Part shown: positions 1-8,018 of the stretch, piece after piece
How the letters are laid out: each line of letters opens with the position of its first letter
How positions within the stretch are numbered: the first letter of the stretch is position 1
Source: Ruminococcaceae bacterium UBA3751
Lineage (GTDB): Bacteria > Bacillota > Clostridia > Oscillospirales > Acutalibacteraceae
Direction of reading: 5' to 3'
DNA: 30,715 nucleotides
Assembly (NCBI GenBank): GCA_002371215.1
Contig: DFGL01000028.1
Location: forward strand, 1-30,715
Program-made: the position numbers and the translations under genes
The notes under the pieces: model-generated
What the model saw: the letters and a program-made list of their open reading frames with translations, nothing else
Told to the model about the DNA's origin: nothing
Databases searched by the model: none

Positions 1-576
1 GAAATAACTCATTGTATAATTAAAACTGTCCTGCATATACCTGTGAAGAAACGTGATTTCCTCCTTGGCAGTTACCGTATCAAGCTCATCCATTGAATAG
101 TGATGATAGGAGTGATTACCAACTATATGCCCCTCCTTAATCATACGTTTAATAAGCTCCGGGTTGTCCCTTGCAAAATCATAGGTAACAAAGAAAATCG
201 CCTTTACCTGTTTTTCTTTCAAAGTGTCAAGAATTGACGGGGTGAAGCCGTTTTCATAACCTTCGTCAAAGGTCAGACAAACGCTTTTTTCATCGTTTAA
301 AAGCCACTGCCCGCCGAGGTCAAAATAATCCTTGTTAAGTCTGAGCGGCTCCGCGGGCTGAGCGTGGTTTTCAATGTGTCCCGGACCCCAGATTATCTTG
401 TCGGCAGAAAGGCTTTCAACCCCTGCAACCGGCTTTGCGGTGGGCTCCGTTGTTTCTGTTTTAAGCTCCGTAGTTGTTTCAGAAATATTACTCTTTGTAT
501 TATTTTCAGCAGTATTATTCATACTGCACGCCGTAAGCACTGCAAGACAAAGCAGTGAAATTATAATTTTTTTCAT
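1..576 (-). CDS. PdaA-like polysaccharide deacetylase lipoprotein (3' part outside window)
   Basis: Only the first 192 codons lie in the window. The protein opens with MKKIIISLLCLAVLTACS, a lipoprotein signal with lipobox LTAC, so it should be anchored outside the membrane. A Thr/Glu-rich linker of about 35 residues follows, then the start of a NodB-type deacetylase domain: LTFDEGYENGFTP and later EGHIVGNHSYHH. The DEGYENG form of motif 1 and the HSYHH zinc motif are typical of PdaA, which removes acetyl groups from muramic acid in B. subtilis; deacetylation of cell-wall glycan is therefore the best guess, not proven. The start is backed by GGAGGAGG about 8 bases upstream. It lies 69 bp downstream of the mgtC-like gene on the same strand, with no convincing promoter between, so it may be the last gene of the prfB transcript. 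Confidence 0.85.
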   Translation of the reverse strand, partial: MKKIIISLLCLAVLTACSMNNTAENNTKSNISETTTELKTETTEPTAKPVAGVESLSADKIIWGPGHIENHAQPAEPLRLNKDYFDLGGQWLLNDEKSVCLTFDEGYENGFTPSILDTLKEKQVKAIFFVTYDFARDNPELIKRMIKEGHIVGNHSYHHYSMDELDTVTAKEEITFLHRYMQDSFNYTMSYF

Positions 577-592
577 AAAAAAATTCCTCCTC

Positions 593-609
593 CGTATTAT
601 TTTAATACG
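593..609 (-). repeat. Small AT-rich inverted repeat before the PdaA-like gene
   Basis: CGTATTA and TAATACG form a 7-bp stem with a TTT loop. It lies directly beside the GGAGGAGG ribosome site of the PdaA-like gene on the minus strand. It has no T-tract, so it is a poor terminator candidate. A role in translation control is possible but unsupported, and an AT-rich stem this short can occur by chance. Confidence 0.3.
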
Positions 610-645
610 AAAGAGGAAATATATTTTTGTAAAGAATTTGAATTT

Positions 646-1380
646 TTATTCGTGGTCAATTTTCCAGCTTGTTGAAAGCACGCCCTCAATTTTTCCTACT
701 TGGGTAAGCAGGTTTTCAATAACGGCGTCATCGCGCATTCTCGTTGTAATATACGCCCTGATTTTCTTCTCGTCATCGGAATGGTTATCCGTTTCAAGCG
801 AATGAAGGAGCGCGTCACGAGCGTCTCTGATAGTTGTCATAATCTGCTTTCTGATTTCAAGCTCAAGCTCGTCGGGACATACAACAGAAATATGGTACAG
901 AGCTTCCTGCTTATTCTTTTCCTCTTTATCGTACTTCTTCAGCTTGTCAATTTTTTCCGAAATCGGATGAAGCACAAGATGAAGAAACACAATAGCAAGC
1001 GCAATAAGCATTGCAAAAACCAGATTGTCAAGGCAGCAGAGAATACCTACCGCGGCGCTCGCCCAGACAGTAGCCGCCGTATTAAGCCCTCTTACGTTGC
1101 CCTTTTCGTGAATAATTACACCCGCGCCGAGGAAACCGATACCGCTTACAACCTGAGCGGCAACACGCGTTATATCCTTTATCTGTCCCGGCACGAGAAA
1201 ACTGAACGCCGTAAAAGAAAACGCTCCAAGGCATACTATAAGGTTAGTAAGAATACCCGCAGGGTGACGAGTCCACTGTCTTTCAAGTCCGATAAGCGCG
1301 CCGAGAACAGCCGCAACAATAAGATGCACGGCAAACCCGTTTACGTTGGTTATACTCATTTCAGTAATTAAATGAATCAT
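646..1380 (-). CDS. MgtC/SapB family membrane protein
   Basis: This 244-residue protein has the MgtC/SapB membrane domain in roughly its first 140 residues. Visible signatures are GALIGLERQ near residue 28, SGIGFLGAGVI in the middle and RGLNTAATVWASAAVG just after. A soluble C-terminal part of about 90 residues resembles the ACT-like domain of longer MgtC proteins. MgtC proteins are linked to growth at low magnesium and to virulence in some pathogens; their molecular role is debated, and here only the family can be stated. The ATG overlaps the prfB stop as TAATG and has only a weak Shine-Dalgarno, which suggests translational coupling to prfB. I see no magnesium riboswitch. Confidence 0.85.
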   Translation of the reverse strand: MIHLITEMSITNVNGFAVHLIVAAVLGALIGLERQWTRHPAGILTNLIVCLGAFSFTAFSFLVPGQIKDITRVAAQVVSGIGFLGAGVIIHEKGNVRGLNTAATVWASAAVGILCCLDNLVFAMLIALAIVFLHLVLHPISEKIDKLKKYDKEEKNKQEALYHISVVCPDELELEIRKQIMTTIRDARDALLHSLETDNHSDDEKKIRAYITTRMRDDAVIENLLTQVGKIEGVLSTSWKIDHE

Positions 1381-2498
1381 TATTTTTCACTGCTTTCAAT
1401 ACTTTTCATTTTTAGGTACGAATTAATAAATCCGTCTATATCCCCGTCCATAACAGCGGTTATATTTCCCATTTCAAAATTAGTTCTGTGGTCTTTTACA
1501 AGGGTATAGGGCATAAACACGTAGGAGCGAATTTGCGAGCCCCACGCTATTTCCTTCTGCTCGCCCTTGATGTCGTCAATTTTTTCAAGATTTTCGCGTT
1601 CCTTGATTTCAACGAGCTTAGATTTAAGCATACGCATTGCAACCTCTCGGTTCTGATGCTGGGAGCGCTCAATCTGGCAGGAAACGACTATACCCGTAGG
1701 GATATGGGTAAGACGCACTGCCGATGAGGTTTTATTTACCTTCTGGCCGCCTGCGCCCGAAGCGCGGTAAACGTCCATTTTGATGTCCTCATCCCTGATT
1801 TCAACCTCAACGTCGTCGTTGATTTCAGGCATAACCTCAAGAGAGGCAAAGGAGGTATGGCGTCTTCCCGAGGAGTCAAACGGGCTTACTCTGACAAGGC
1901 GGTGAATTCCCATTTCACCGTGGAGATAGCCGTAGGCGTTTTCGCCCTCAATAAGTATAGTTGCGCTTTTTATTCCCGCAACGTCGCCCTCAAGGTAATC
2001 AAGGGTTGACACCTTGTAGCCGTGGCGCTCGCCCCAGCGGTTATACATTCTGAACAGCATTTCAACCCAGTCCTGAGCCTCGGTACCGCCCGCTCCGCTG
2101 TGGAAGGTTAAAATAGCGTTGCAGCTATCATATTCGCCGCTGAGCAGAGTTGAAAGAGTAAGCGATTCAATACGCTTTTCAATATCGTCAACAGAGGCTG
2201 TACAGTCGTCTGCAAGCGCTTCGTCGCCCTCCTCGTCAGCAAGTTCTATCATAACGAGCGCGTCGTCATAATCGCTTTTCAGCGATTGCCACGCCTCAAC
2301 CTTTGCCTTGAGCGCACCGATTTTCTGCATCGTTTTCTGGCTGTTTTCCATATCGTCCCAAAAATCAGGACGCGCGCTCTCCTCTTCAAGCGCGGCAATA
2401 TCCTTAATAAGATTATCAATATTAAGCGCCTCTTTTAAATTATCAACGGCTTTTTCATTTGCCGTCAGGCGCTGTTTGAGTTCTTCATATACAATCAT
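1380..2498 (-). CDS. prfB: Peptide chain release factor 2
   Basis: RF2 ends translation at UGA and UAA codons in the ribosomal A site. The 372-residue product has the SPF anticodon-like motif at residues 205-207 and the catalytic GGQ at 250-252 (ASGAGGQKVNK); with this start both fall at the same positions as in E. coli RF2. A longer frame opens at 2525, but the predicted transcription start is near 2521, and the SD sequence GGAG sits 6 bases before the ATG at 2498, so 2498 is preferred. The gene is one uninterrupted frame: where most bacteria have the CUU UGA C frameshift site, this one reads CTT AAT ATT, so programmed-frameshift autoregulation is absent. It is the first gene of a minus-strand unit with the MgtC-like gene. 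Confidence 0.97.
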   Translation of the reverse strand: MIVYEELKQRLTANEKAVDNLKEALNIDNLIKDIAALEEESARPDFWDDMENSQKTMQKIGALKAKVEAWQSLKSDYDDALVMIELADEEGDEALADDCTASVDDIEKRIESLTLSTLLSGEYDSCNAILTFHSGAGGTEAQDWVEMLFRMYNRWGERHGYKVSTLDYLEGDVAGIKSATILIEGENAYGYLHGEMGIHRLVRVSPFDSSGRRHTSFASLEVMPEINDDVEVEIRDEDIKMDVYRASGAGGQKVNKTSSAVRLTHIPTGIVVSCQIERSQHQNREVAMRMLKSKLVEIKERENLEKIDDIKGEQKEIAWGSQIRSYVFMPYTLVKDHRTNFEMGNITAVMDGDIDGFINSYLKMKSIESSEK

Positions 2499-2527
2499 AG
2501 GTTTCTCCATAGCATATTTATACAATG

Positions 2528-2556
2528 ATTATATATCATAGTTAAATATTTTTCAA
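2528..2556 (-). promoter_or_regulatory. Sigma-A promoter of prfB
   Basis: On the minus strand the -35 box TTGAAA (2551-2556) is followed after exactly 17 bases by TATAAT (2528-2533). Transcription should start near 2521, which excludes a translation start at 2525 and gives a leader of about 23 bases to the ATG at 2498. Confidence 0.85.
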
Positions 2557-2568
2557 GTTTAATTAGTA

Positions 2569-2597
2569 TTGATTTTTAGTTAAATAAATTATATAAT
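2569..2597 (+). promoter_or_regulatory. Sigma-A promoter of the RING-like/galU operon
   Basis: TTGATT (2569-2574), 17-base spacer, TATAAT (2592-2597). The start should be near 2604. Its -35 box lies 12 bp from that of the divergent prfB promoter, so the two polymerases bind side by side facing away from each other. Confidence 0.85.
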
Positions 2598-2630
2598 ATA
2601 CTTTACTATTTGATACTATGGGAGAAATAT

Positions 2631-3608
2631 ATGCTTTTTAAAGGAGAAATCTGCCCGGTTTGCAAGCGGCAGTTTGAAGAAGGCGATGATATTGTTCACT
2701 GCCCCGAATGCGGAACGCCTCACCACAGAGAGTGCTACAGCCTTACGGGACACTGCGTTAACCGCTCGCTTCACAAAACAGGATACGATTATTACAAGGA
2801 ACACAAACCCGTTAACGAGGACGTCAAAACCGAAGCGAACGAGGGTAAGCCCGAATTTCCGTTTGGCGTTTTTCCGCCGATTATAAACAGCGGAAACGCT
2901 CAGCAGAACAACATTTCAGACATTACCGAAACCCCGTACGATAAGGACTCGGATACAATTGACGGCGAGAGCACGGGCGATGTTGCGGCGTTCGTAAGAA
3001 GCAACGTTCAGCGCTTTATAACTGTTTTTAAACGTCAGGAACAGACGGGCAAAAAGGCAGGCTGGAACTGGGGCGCCTTCATTTTTGGAGCGTACTACCT
3101 GTTTTTCAGAAAGATGTACAGACAGGCGATAACGCTTTTCTGCGTTAATCTTACTTTATCAAGTCTCGCTACCCTGCTTTGCACAAAGTTTGCTCCGCTT
3201 ACTTACGAGGCATTCGGCGAGCTTCAGAAGCTTATGGTAAATAACGACACGAGCGCAATTTATGATAAGGCACTCGCAATTCAGGGACTGTCGGACTTCA
3301 AAACATTCTATGCAATAAACATTGGAATTATTGCGGCAATAGCAATCATCCGCGTTCTGGTTGCCGTTTTTACAGACAGTATGTATAAATCGCATACGAC
3401 CTCATACATTAAAAGGATAAACGAACAGCTTGACTCGGGCGCGTCGTTTTCAGCGCCTATGCTCACCCCGCAGGAGGAGGAAACTCTCAATCTCGGTCAG
3501 CAGCAAATGAAGCGCATTTACCTTTTAAAACGCGGCGGCACCTCGCTTTTGGCGCCGTTTGCGGCATATGCAGTTTTATACCTTATTAATATTATTACAG
3601 GAGTATAA
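2631..3608 (+). CDS. RING-like zinc-finger membrane protein (DUF2628 type)
   Basis: The 325-residue protein starts with a compact Cys/His cluster: C8-x2-C11, C24-x2-C27, H31/H32, C35 and C42. This matches the prokaryotic RING-finger family 1 layout and probably binds two zinc ions. An acidic, low-complexity linker follows to about residue 120. Then comes a DUF2628-type membrane domain beginning near GWNWGAFIFGAYYLFFRKMY, with about four hydrophobic segments to the C-terminus. The function of such fusions is not known to me; ubiquitin-ligase activity should not be assumed in bacteria. The start at 2631 is chosen over the frame opening at 2610 because GGGAG lies 6 bases before it. It heads a four-gene operon, 2 bp before galU. 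Confidence 0.75.
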   Translation: MLFKGEICPVCKRQFEEGDDIVHCPECGTPHHRECYSLTGHCVNRSLHKTGYDYYKEHKPVNEDVKTEANEGKPEFPFGVFPPIINSGNAQQNNISDITETPYDKDSDTIDGESTGDVAAFVRSNVQRFITVFKRQEQTGKKAGWNWGAFIFGAYYLFFRKMYRQAITLFCVNLTLSSLATLLCTKFAPLTYEAFGELQKLMVNNDTSAIYDKALAIQGLSDFKTFYAINIGIIAAIAIIRVLVAVFTDSMYKSHTTSYIKRINEQLDSGASFSAPMLTPQEEETLNLGQQQMKRIYLLKRGGTSLLAPFAAYAVLYLINIITGV

Positions 3609-3610
3609 AA

Positions 3611-4486
3611 ATGAAAGTAAAAAAAGCTATAATTCCCGCAGCAGGTCTCGGAACGAGAGTTCTCCCCGCCTCAAAGGCTATTCCCAAGGAGATGCTTAAC
3701 ATTGTTGATAAGCCTGCAATTCAGTATATCGTTGAGGAGGCTTTTGCAAGCGGAATTGAGGATATACTTATTATAACGAACCGCGGAAAAGGCGCTATTG
3801 AGGACCATTTTGACCACGCCTTCGAGCTTGAAACAAAGCTTGCAGAAAATCCCGATAAGAGCGAATTGCTGCACGACGTTCAGGCTTCCGCAAAGCTTGG
3901 TAATATTTATTTTCTAAGGCAGAAGGAAACGGGAGGACTCGGTCACGCCGTTCTCTGCGCAAAGAATTTTGTAGGTAACGAGCCGTTTGCCGTTCTTTAC
4001 GGCGACGACGTTATAATCTCCGATAACCCCGTTACAAAGCAGCTTATTGACGCGTACGAAAAATACGGCAAGGGCGCTGTAGGCGTTAAAGAGGTTAAAA
4101 AAGAGGATATATCAAAATACTGCTCGCTGAAAACCGAGCCTATTGAAGGCAACTGCCACCTCTGTACCGATATGATTGAAAAGCCGAAGCCCGAGGAGAT
4201 AATGGGCTACTTTTCAATCCTCGGCAGAGTTGTTATGCCGCCCGAAATCTTTTCAATCCTTGAGCATACTCCGAAGGGCGCGGGCAACGAGCTTCAGCTC
4301 ACCGACGCTATGAAGGAGCTTGCAAAGAGCGAAGGCGTTATCGCCGTTGATTACGAGGGCAAACGCTACGATATGGGCAATAAATTCGGAATTCTTCAGG
4401 CTAACATTGAGGTTGGACTAAGGCATCCTGAGGTCAAAGAGCAGCTCAAGGAATTCCTTAAAGAAATAACCCGCAACGAAGGATAA
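3611..4486 (+). CDS. galU: UTP--glucose-1-phosphate uridylyltransferase
   Basis: GalU makes UDP-glucose and diphosphate from UTP and glucose-1-phosphate, supplying sugar donors for surface polysaccharides and glycolipids. The 291-residue length is normal. The nucleotide-binding signature is complete: AAGLGTRVLPASKAIPKEML around residues 10-29, VDKPAIQYIVEEA next, YGDDV in the middle and GNELQLTDAM later. It follows the RING-like gene by 2 bp and precedes a CPBP protease by 4 bp, so all are read together from the promoter at 2569. The CapD-type dehydratase at 17704 may use related nucleotide sugars, but no direct link is visible. Confidence 0.95.
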   Translation: MKVKKAIIPAAGLGTRVLPASKAIPKEMLNIVDKPAIQYIVEEAFASGIEDILIITNRGKGAIEDHFDHAFELETKLAENPDKSELLHDVQASAKLGNIYFLRQKETGGLGHAVLCAKNFVGNEPFAVLYGDDVIISDNPVTKQLIDAYEKYGKGAVGVKEVKKEDISKYCSLKTEPIEGNCHLCTDMIEKPKPEEIMGYFSILGRVVMPPEIFSILEHTPKGAGNELQLTDAMKELAKSEGVIAVDYEGKRYDMGNKFGILQANIEVGLRHPEVKEQLKEFLKEITRNEG

Positions 4487-4490
4487 GATA

Positions 4491-5582
4491 ATGAACAACG
4501 ATTTTAACAATTTCAATAACTATAATAACAATAATAATTACAACAATTATAATAACTATTATACTCCTAATAACAACACAATTAATCCCTCTATTGCTCA
4601 GCAGTATTTTCAGGAGCAGCAGCGCATAAAAAGAAGAAGCCATGAAGCAAATTCGCTTATCAAAACGGGCGTAGTTTTAGGAGCGGCGATTCTGGCAAAT
4701 TTATTTATCCAGACAGTTCTCGTTCTTCTTCTGAGATCTTCTCCGTACTACTCGGTTTATGAAACCTCCTCAACCTTCCAGAGCTGCTTCAATATTTTAG
4801 CCGTTCATATGTCATCTATGCTGATACCGTTTATTCTCGCAGTGGTAATCTGCAAAAAGAATCTAATAGGTCCGCTGATTCCTCTGAAAAAGCTCGGCTT
4901 TTTAAAAACTGCGGCGTGGACCTCGTTCGGTATGGGCATCTGCCTTGCTTCAAACCTCGTTACAGCCTTTGTTATATCGCTTTTCAAGCAGTTCGGCTAT
5001 GAGCTGAAAACGCCTGAAATCCTTAAGGTAGACAGCCCGCTCGCCTGCGTTGCGCTCGTTGTTTCAACCGCCGTAGTTCCTGCGCTTTTTGAGGAATTTG
5101 CTTTCCGCTGCTGCGCTCTCGGAATACTTCAGAAATACGGCAAGGGCTTTGCGGTTATTGCTGTAAGCATAGTTTTCGGCCTTGTCCACGGGAATATTAT
5201 TCAGTTTGTATTTACTTTTTTAGTAGGTATGATTCTCGGCTATATAACAATCAAAACGGACAGCGTTCTCCCTGCCATTCTTGTTCACGGCTTTAATAAC
5301 GGACTCTCCGTTTTTCAGGATATTCTTAAGTACGCTGCAGGTAAATCGGTTTCCGACGATGCTGTTACGGCAGTATGGGTAATTTGGGTTGCGCTTGCAA
5401 TCGCTTCGCTTATTTACCTTGTAATTAAAAAGGATATTACGGGGCTTCAGCCGAAGCAGCCGAATGACCCGTACGAGCTTTCCATTCCCGTTAAGCTTGC
5501 GTGCTTAATCCCCGGGCTTTTTCTCCCCGCGCTTATTCTTATAAAGCTTTCGGGAGCCTTTATAACAAAAACGGGCGCTTAG
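4491..5582 (+). CDS. CPBP family intramembrane metalloprotease
   Basis: This 363-residue protein carries the three CPBP (Rce1/Abi-like) motifs in membrane segments: EEFAFR with E201, E202 and R206; FGLVH with H233; and HGFNN with H266 and N270. These form the glutamate-metal active site of intramembrane proteases, so it is probably active. Substrates are unknown; relatives act in CAAX-like processing, bacteriocin immunity or membrane protein turnover. The first 33 residues are unusual, almost entirely Asn and Tyr (for example NNFNNYNNNNNYNNYNNYY), a low-complexity cytoplasmic tail before the first helix near residue 57. The gene sits between galU and tadA with gaps of 4 and 3 bp. Confidence 0.88.
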   Translation: MNNDFNNFNNYNNNNNYNNYNNYYTPNNNTINPSIAQQYFQEQQRIKRRSHEANSLIKTGVVLGAAILANLFIQTVLVLLLRSSPYYSVYETSSTFQSCFNILAVHMSSMLIPFILAVVICKKNLIGPLIPLKKLGFLKTAAWTSFGMGICLASNLVTAFVISLFKQFGYELKTPEILKVDSPLACVALVVSTAVVPALFEEFAFRCCALGILQKYGKGFAVIAVSIVFGLVHGNIIQFVFTFLVGMILGYITIKTDSVLPAILVHGFNNGLSVFQDILKYAAGKSVSDDAVTAVWVIWVALAIASLIYLVIKKDITGLQPKQPNDPYELSIPVKLACLIPGLFLPALILIKLSGAFITKTGA

Positions 5583-5585
5583 GGT

Positions 5586-6041
5586 ATGGAAAATAAATAT
5601 ATGCGCCTTGCCATAAAAGAGGCTGAAAAGGCTGAAAAGGAAAACGAGGTACCCGTTGGCGCGGTTATAGTTAAAGACGGTACCGTTATCGCTACGGGCA
5701 GAAACCGCAGAGAGAGTGAAAATAACGCCCTGTGCCACGCTGAGATTGAGGCGATAAACAACGCATGCAAAGCGCTTGAAAGCTGGCGCCTTTCCGACTG
5801 CGATTTATACGTTACGCTTGAGCCCTGCCCAATGTGCGCAGGCGCGATAATTAACGCGAGACTTCGCAGGGTGTATTACGGCGCGTTCGATGACAAGGCG
5901 GGCTCTTTCGGTTCGGTTGCGGACTTCAACCACCTTAAATACAACCATAAGCCCGAAATATACGCGGGCATTATGGAGGATGAATGCCAGCTCCTCCTGA
6001 CAGAGTTTTTCAAAAACATAAGAAATAAAAAAGACGACTGA
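5586..6041 (+). CDS. tadA: tRNA-specific adenosine deaminase
   Basis: TadA converts A34 to inosine in tRNA-Arg(ACG), widening codon reading. The 151-residue protein has the zinc and catalytic residues of the cytidine-deaminase fold: H51-A-E53 and P80-C81-P-M-C84. Downstream parts (YGAFDDKAGS, LLTEFFKNIR) also match. The ATG follows the CPBP stop by 3 bp with only a weak AGGG as ribosome site, which fits coupled translation. A second in-frame ATG at 5601 would cut into the conserved N-terminal helix and is less likely. The TGA stop lies in the loop of the operon terminator. Confidence 0.95.
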   Translation: MENKYMRLAIKEAEKAEKENEVPVGAVIVKDGTVIATGRNRRESENNALCHAEIEAINNACKALESWRLSDCDLYVTLEPCPMCAGAIINARLRRVYYGAFDDKAGSFGSVADFNHLKYNHKPEIYAGIMEDECQLLLTEFFKNIRNKKDD

Positions 6042-6050
6042 AGTCGTCTT
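6031..6050. terminator. Bidirectional terminator, tadA / PRTase-like gene
   Basis: AAGACGAC and GTCGTCTT pair as an 8-bp stem around a TGAA loop. Six or more T follow on the plus strand, and TTTTTTATTT follows on the minus strand, so it can stop both convergent transcripts. The tadA stop codon TGA is in the loop. Confidence 0.85.
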
Positions 6051-6063
6051 TTTTTATGCCTTT

Positions 6064-6711
6064 TTATCCGAGCATAGAGTAGCCGTAGCCGTTGCTTATT
6101 GCGTCCACGGGCATTCCCTGCGCACAGTACGGACAGGAATGCATAGGATATGCCTTATAATGCGGTATATCCTCCTTGCTGAATATAGTATTTACATACA
6201 CACCGCGGATACTTTCAACCGCACTGAAAACGCTTGAAATACCGACGGTTTTTCCGCCGTAATACTCAACGCTTTCCATAGCCCTTTCAACGGTTTTACC
6301 CGAGGTTATGCAGGATATAAGAACAACAACGTTTTTATCCTTAATCATCTTTTTAAGGTTATCCCTGAAAATCAGGTTGCCCGCCGCGTCATATTCGCTG
6401 CCTACAACGTATACCGTCCTGTTAGGGTTTGGGCTGAACATATTCGGCCTTGAAAGCTCGTGGGCAAGATAAGCGCCGAGAGTCTGGGTTTCATAAAGGC
6501 AGAGCACCGTATCAACGTGGACGTCGTTAGCATTATAGTATTCCGTAAGCAGCATTGCCGCGTCAACGGAAACGTTGTGGTTATGCTTTATATCCGAGGT
6601 ACCGATATAGTAATTGATATGGTTATTGGCGGAAACGTAGTGACCCGTCATAATATGGATAAACACCCTGTCGTTACGGTGGCTGGTAAGAGTATAAACA
6701 GTATTACTCAT
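6064..6711 (-). CDS. Orotate-phosphoribosyltransferase-like protein with altered PRPP motif
   Basis: The 215-residue product resembles a group of clostridial proteins usually annotated as orotate phosphoribosyltransferase. A type I PRTase core is visible: the PRPP loop region is VVVLISCITSGKT at residues 128-140, followed by the strand KTVGISSVFSAV. The usual motif has two adjacent acidic residues before the T-T-G loop; here they are S133 and C134, so PRPP binding may be weak or the substrate different. The C-terminus ends with C193-P-Y-C196, a possible metal site, like the CPxC tail of relatives. The start has AAGGA 9 bases upstream. It follows the O-acetylhomoserine sulfhydrylase gene by 12 bp and is probably last in the coaX operon. 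No other pyrimidine gene is nearby. Confidence 0.65.
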   Translation of the reverse strand: MSNTVYTLTSHRNDRVFIHIMTGHYVSANNHINYYIGTSDIKHNHNVSVDAAMLLTEYYNANDVHVDTVLCLYETQTLGAYLAHELSRPNMFSPNPNRTVYVVGSEYDAAGNLIFRDNLKKMIKDKNVVVLISCITSGKTVERAMESVEYYGGKTVGISSVFSAVESIRGVYVNTIFSKEDIPHYKAYPMHSCPYCAQGMPVDAISNGYGYSMLG

Positions 6712-6723
6712 TTAAACACATCC

Positions 6724-7992
6724 TTAAATATTTTTAAGAGCCTGCTCAATATCCGCAATAATATCATCTGCGCTTTCAATTCCGCAGGAGAAGCGGATAA
6801 GGTCAGGGCTTACGCCGCATTCCTCAAGCTGCTCGTCTGTTAACTGGCGATGGGTGGTTGAAGCAGGGTGAAGGCAGCAGGTGCGCGAATCCGCAACGTG
6901 GGTTACGATAGCGGCGAGCTTTAAGCTGTCCATAAATACCGTAGCCGCCTCTCTTCCTCCCTTAACGCCGAAGGAAACAACGCCGCAGGTACCGTTGGGC
7001 ATATACTTCTTTGCAAGCTCATACTGGTCGTCATCCTCAAGCATTGCGCATTTAACCCATATGATTTTCGGGTGATTTTTAAGATACTTTGCAACCGCGA
7101 GCGCGTTTTCACAGTGGCGCGGCATACGCAGATGAAGTGTTTCAAGCCCTACGTTAAGAAGGAATGCGTTCTGCGGAGCGGGGATTGAGCCGAGGTCGCG
7201 CATAAGCTGAACGGTAGCCTTCGTAATATAAGCGCCTTTTCCGAAGGTATCGGTATAAACGATACCGTGGTAGCTGTCGTCCGGGGTTGTAAGTCCGGGG
7301 AACTTATCGTTTTGGGTCCAATCAAAATTTCCCGAATCAACGATTGCACCGCCGATAGTTGAAGCGTGACCCTCCATATATTTTGTTGTTGAATGGGTTA
7401 CAATATCAACGCCGTATTCAAACGGACGGCAGTTAATCGGGGTTGCAAAGGTGTTATCAATAATAACGGGGATTCCGTTATCGTGGGCAACCTTAACGAA
7501 GGTTTCCAAATCCATAATATCAAGGCTCGGATTAGATATAGTTTCGCCGAAAATCGCCTTCGTGTTCGGGCGGATTGCCGCCTGAATTTCCTCAGCGCTT
7601 GCGTGGGGTGAAACGAAGGTAAAGTCAAAGCCGAGCTTTTTCATCGTTACGTTAAAGAGATTATACGTTCCGCCGTAAATTGCAGAGGAGGAAACGATAT
7701 GGTCGCCCGCCTGAGCAATATTGAAGATAGCGTAAAAGTTCGCAGCCTGACCCGAGCTTGTAAGCATACCCGCAACGCCGCCTTCAAGCGCGGCGATTTT
7801 GCCCGCTGCATAGTCGTTGGTAGGATTCTGCAGTCTTGTATAGAAATAACCGCTCTCCTTAAGGTCAAAGAGATTTCCCATTTCCACAGAGGAATCGTAC
7901 TTATAGGTTGTACTCTGTACTATGGGAATTACTCTCGGTTCTCCGTTTTTGGGCTCGTAAACGCCCTGTACACAAATTGAATCAATATTCAT
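6724..7992 (-). CDS. metY: O-acetylhomoserine aminocarboxypropyltransferase (sulfhydrylase)
   Basis: This PLP enzyme makes homocysteine (or methionine) from O-acetylhomoserine and sulfide (or methanethiol), the direct route to methionine. The 422-residue length fits the family, which is longer than cystathionine synthases. Signatures: YTRLQNPT at residues 51-58, the PLP lysine K204 in HSTTKYMEGH, and the C-terminal RFSCGIESADDII. An insertion around residues 220-270 is characteristic of this class. The start has AAAGGA 8 bases upstream. It lies 26 bp after the giant GH30-GH43 gene with no terminator or promoter between, and no SAM riboswitch or T-box can fit in that gap, so any methionine control would have to act further upstream. 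Confidence 0.93.
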   Translation of the reverse strand: MNIDSICVQGVYEPKNGEPRVIPIVQSTTYKYDSSVEMGNLFDLKESGYFYTRLQNPTNDYAAGKIAALEGGVAGMLTSSGQAANFYAIFNIAQAGDHIVSSSAIYGGTYNLFNVTMKKLGFDFTFVSPHASAEEIQAAIRPNTKAIFGETISNPSLDIMDLETFVKVAHDNGIPVIIDNTFATPINCRPFEYGVDIVTHSTTKYMEGHASTIGGAIVDSGNFDWTQNDKFPGLTTPDDSYHGIVYTDTFGKGAYITKATVQLMRDLGSIPAPQNAFLLNVGLETLHLRMPRHCENALAVAKYLKNHPKIIWVKCAMLEDDDQYELAKKYMPNGTCGVVSFGVKGGREAATVFMDSLKLAAIVTHVADSRTCCLHPASTTHRQLTDEQLEECGVSPDLIRFSCGIESADDIIADIEQALKNI

Positions 7993-8018
7993 TACTTTTG
8001 TCCTTTCTGTTTGTTATA

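Noticed and set aside
577..645. Own promoter for the PdaA-like gene
   Set aside because: TTTACA is present, but at 17 bases the -10 position reads TCGTAT; no acceptable pair of boxes was found.
700..1371. 223-codon open frame on the plus strand opposite the mgtC-like gene
   Set aside because: Highly basic, no recognisable domain, lies fully over a clear family gene; a shadow frame.
2499..2525. Longer N-terminus for prfB starting at 2525
   Set aside because: It would begin upstream of the predicted transcription start and has no ribosome site; the ATG at 2498 has GGAG at good spacing and gives E. coli-like motif numbering.
7993..8018. SAM riboswitch or T-box before metY
   Set aside because: The gap to the upstream gene is only 26 bp, too short for either.
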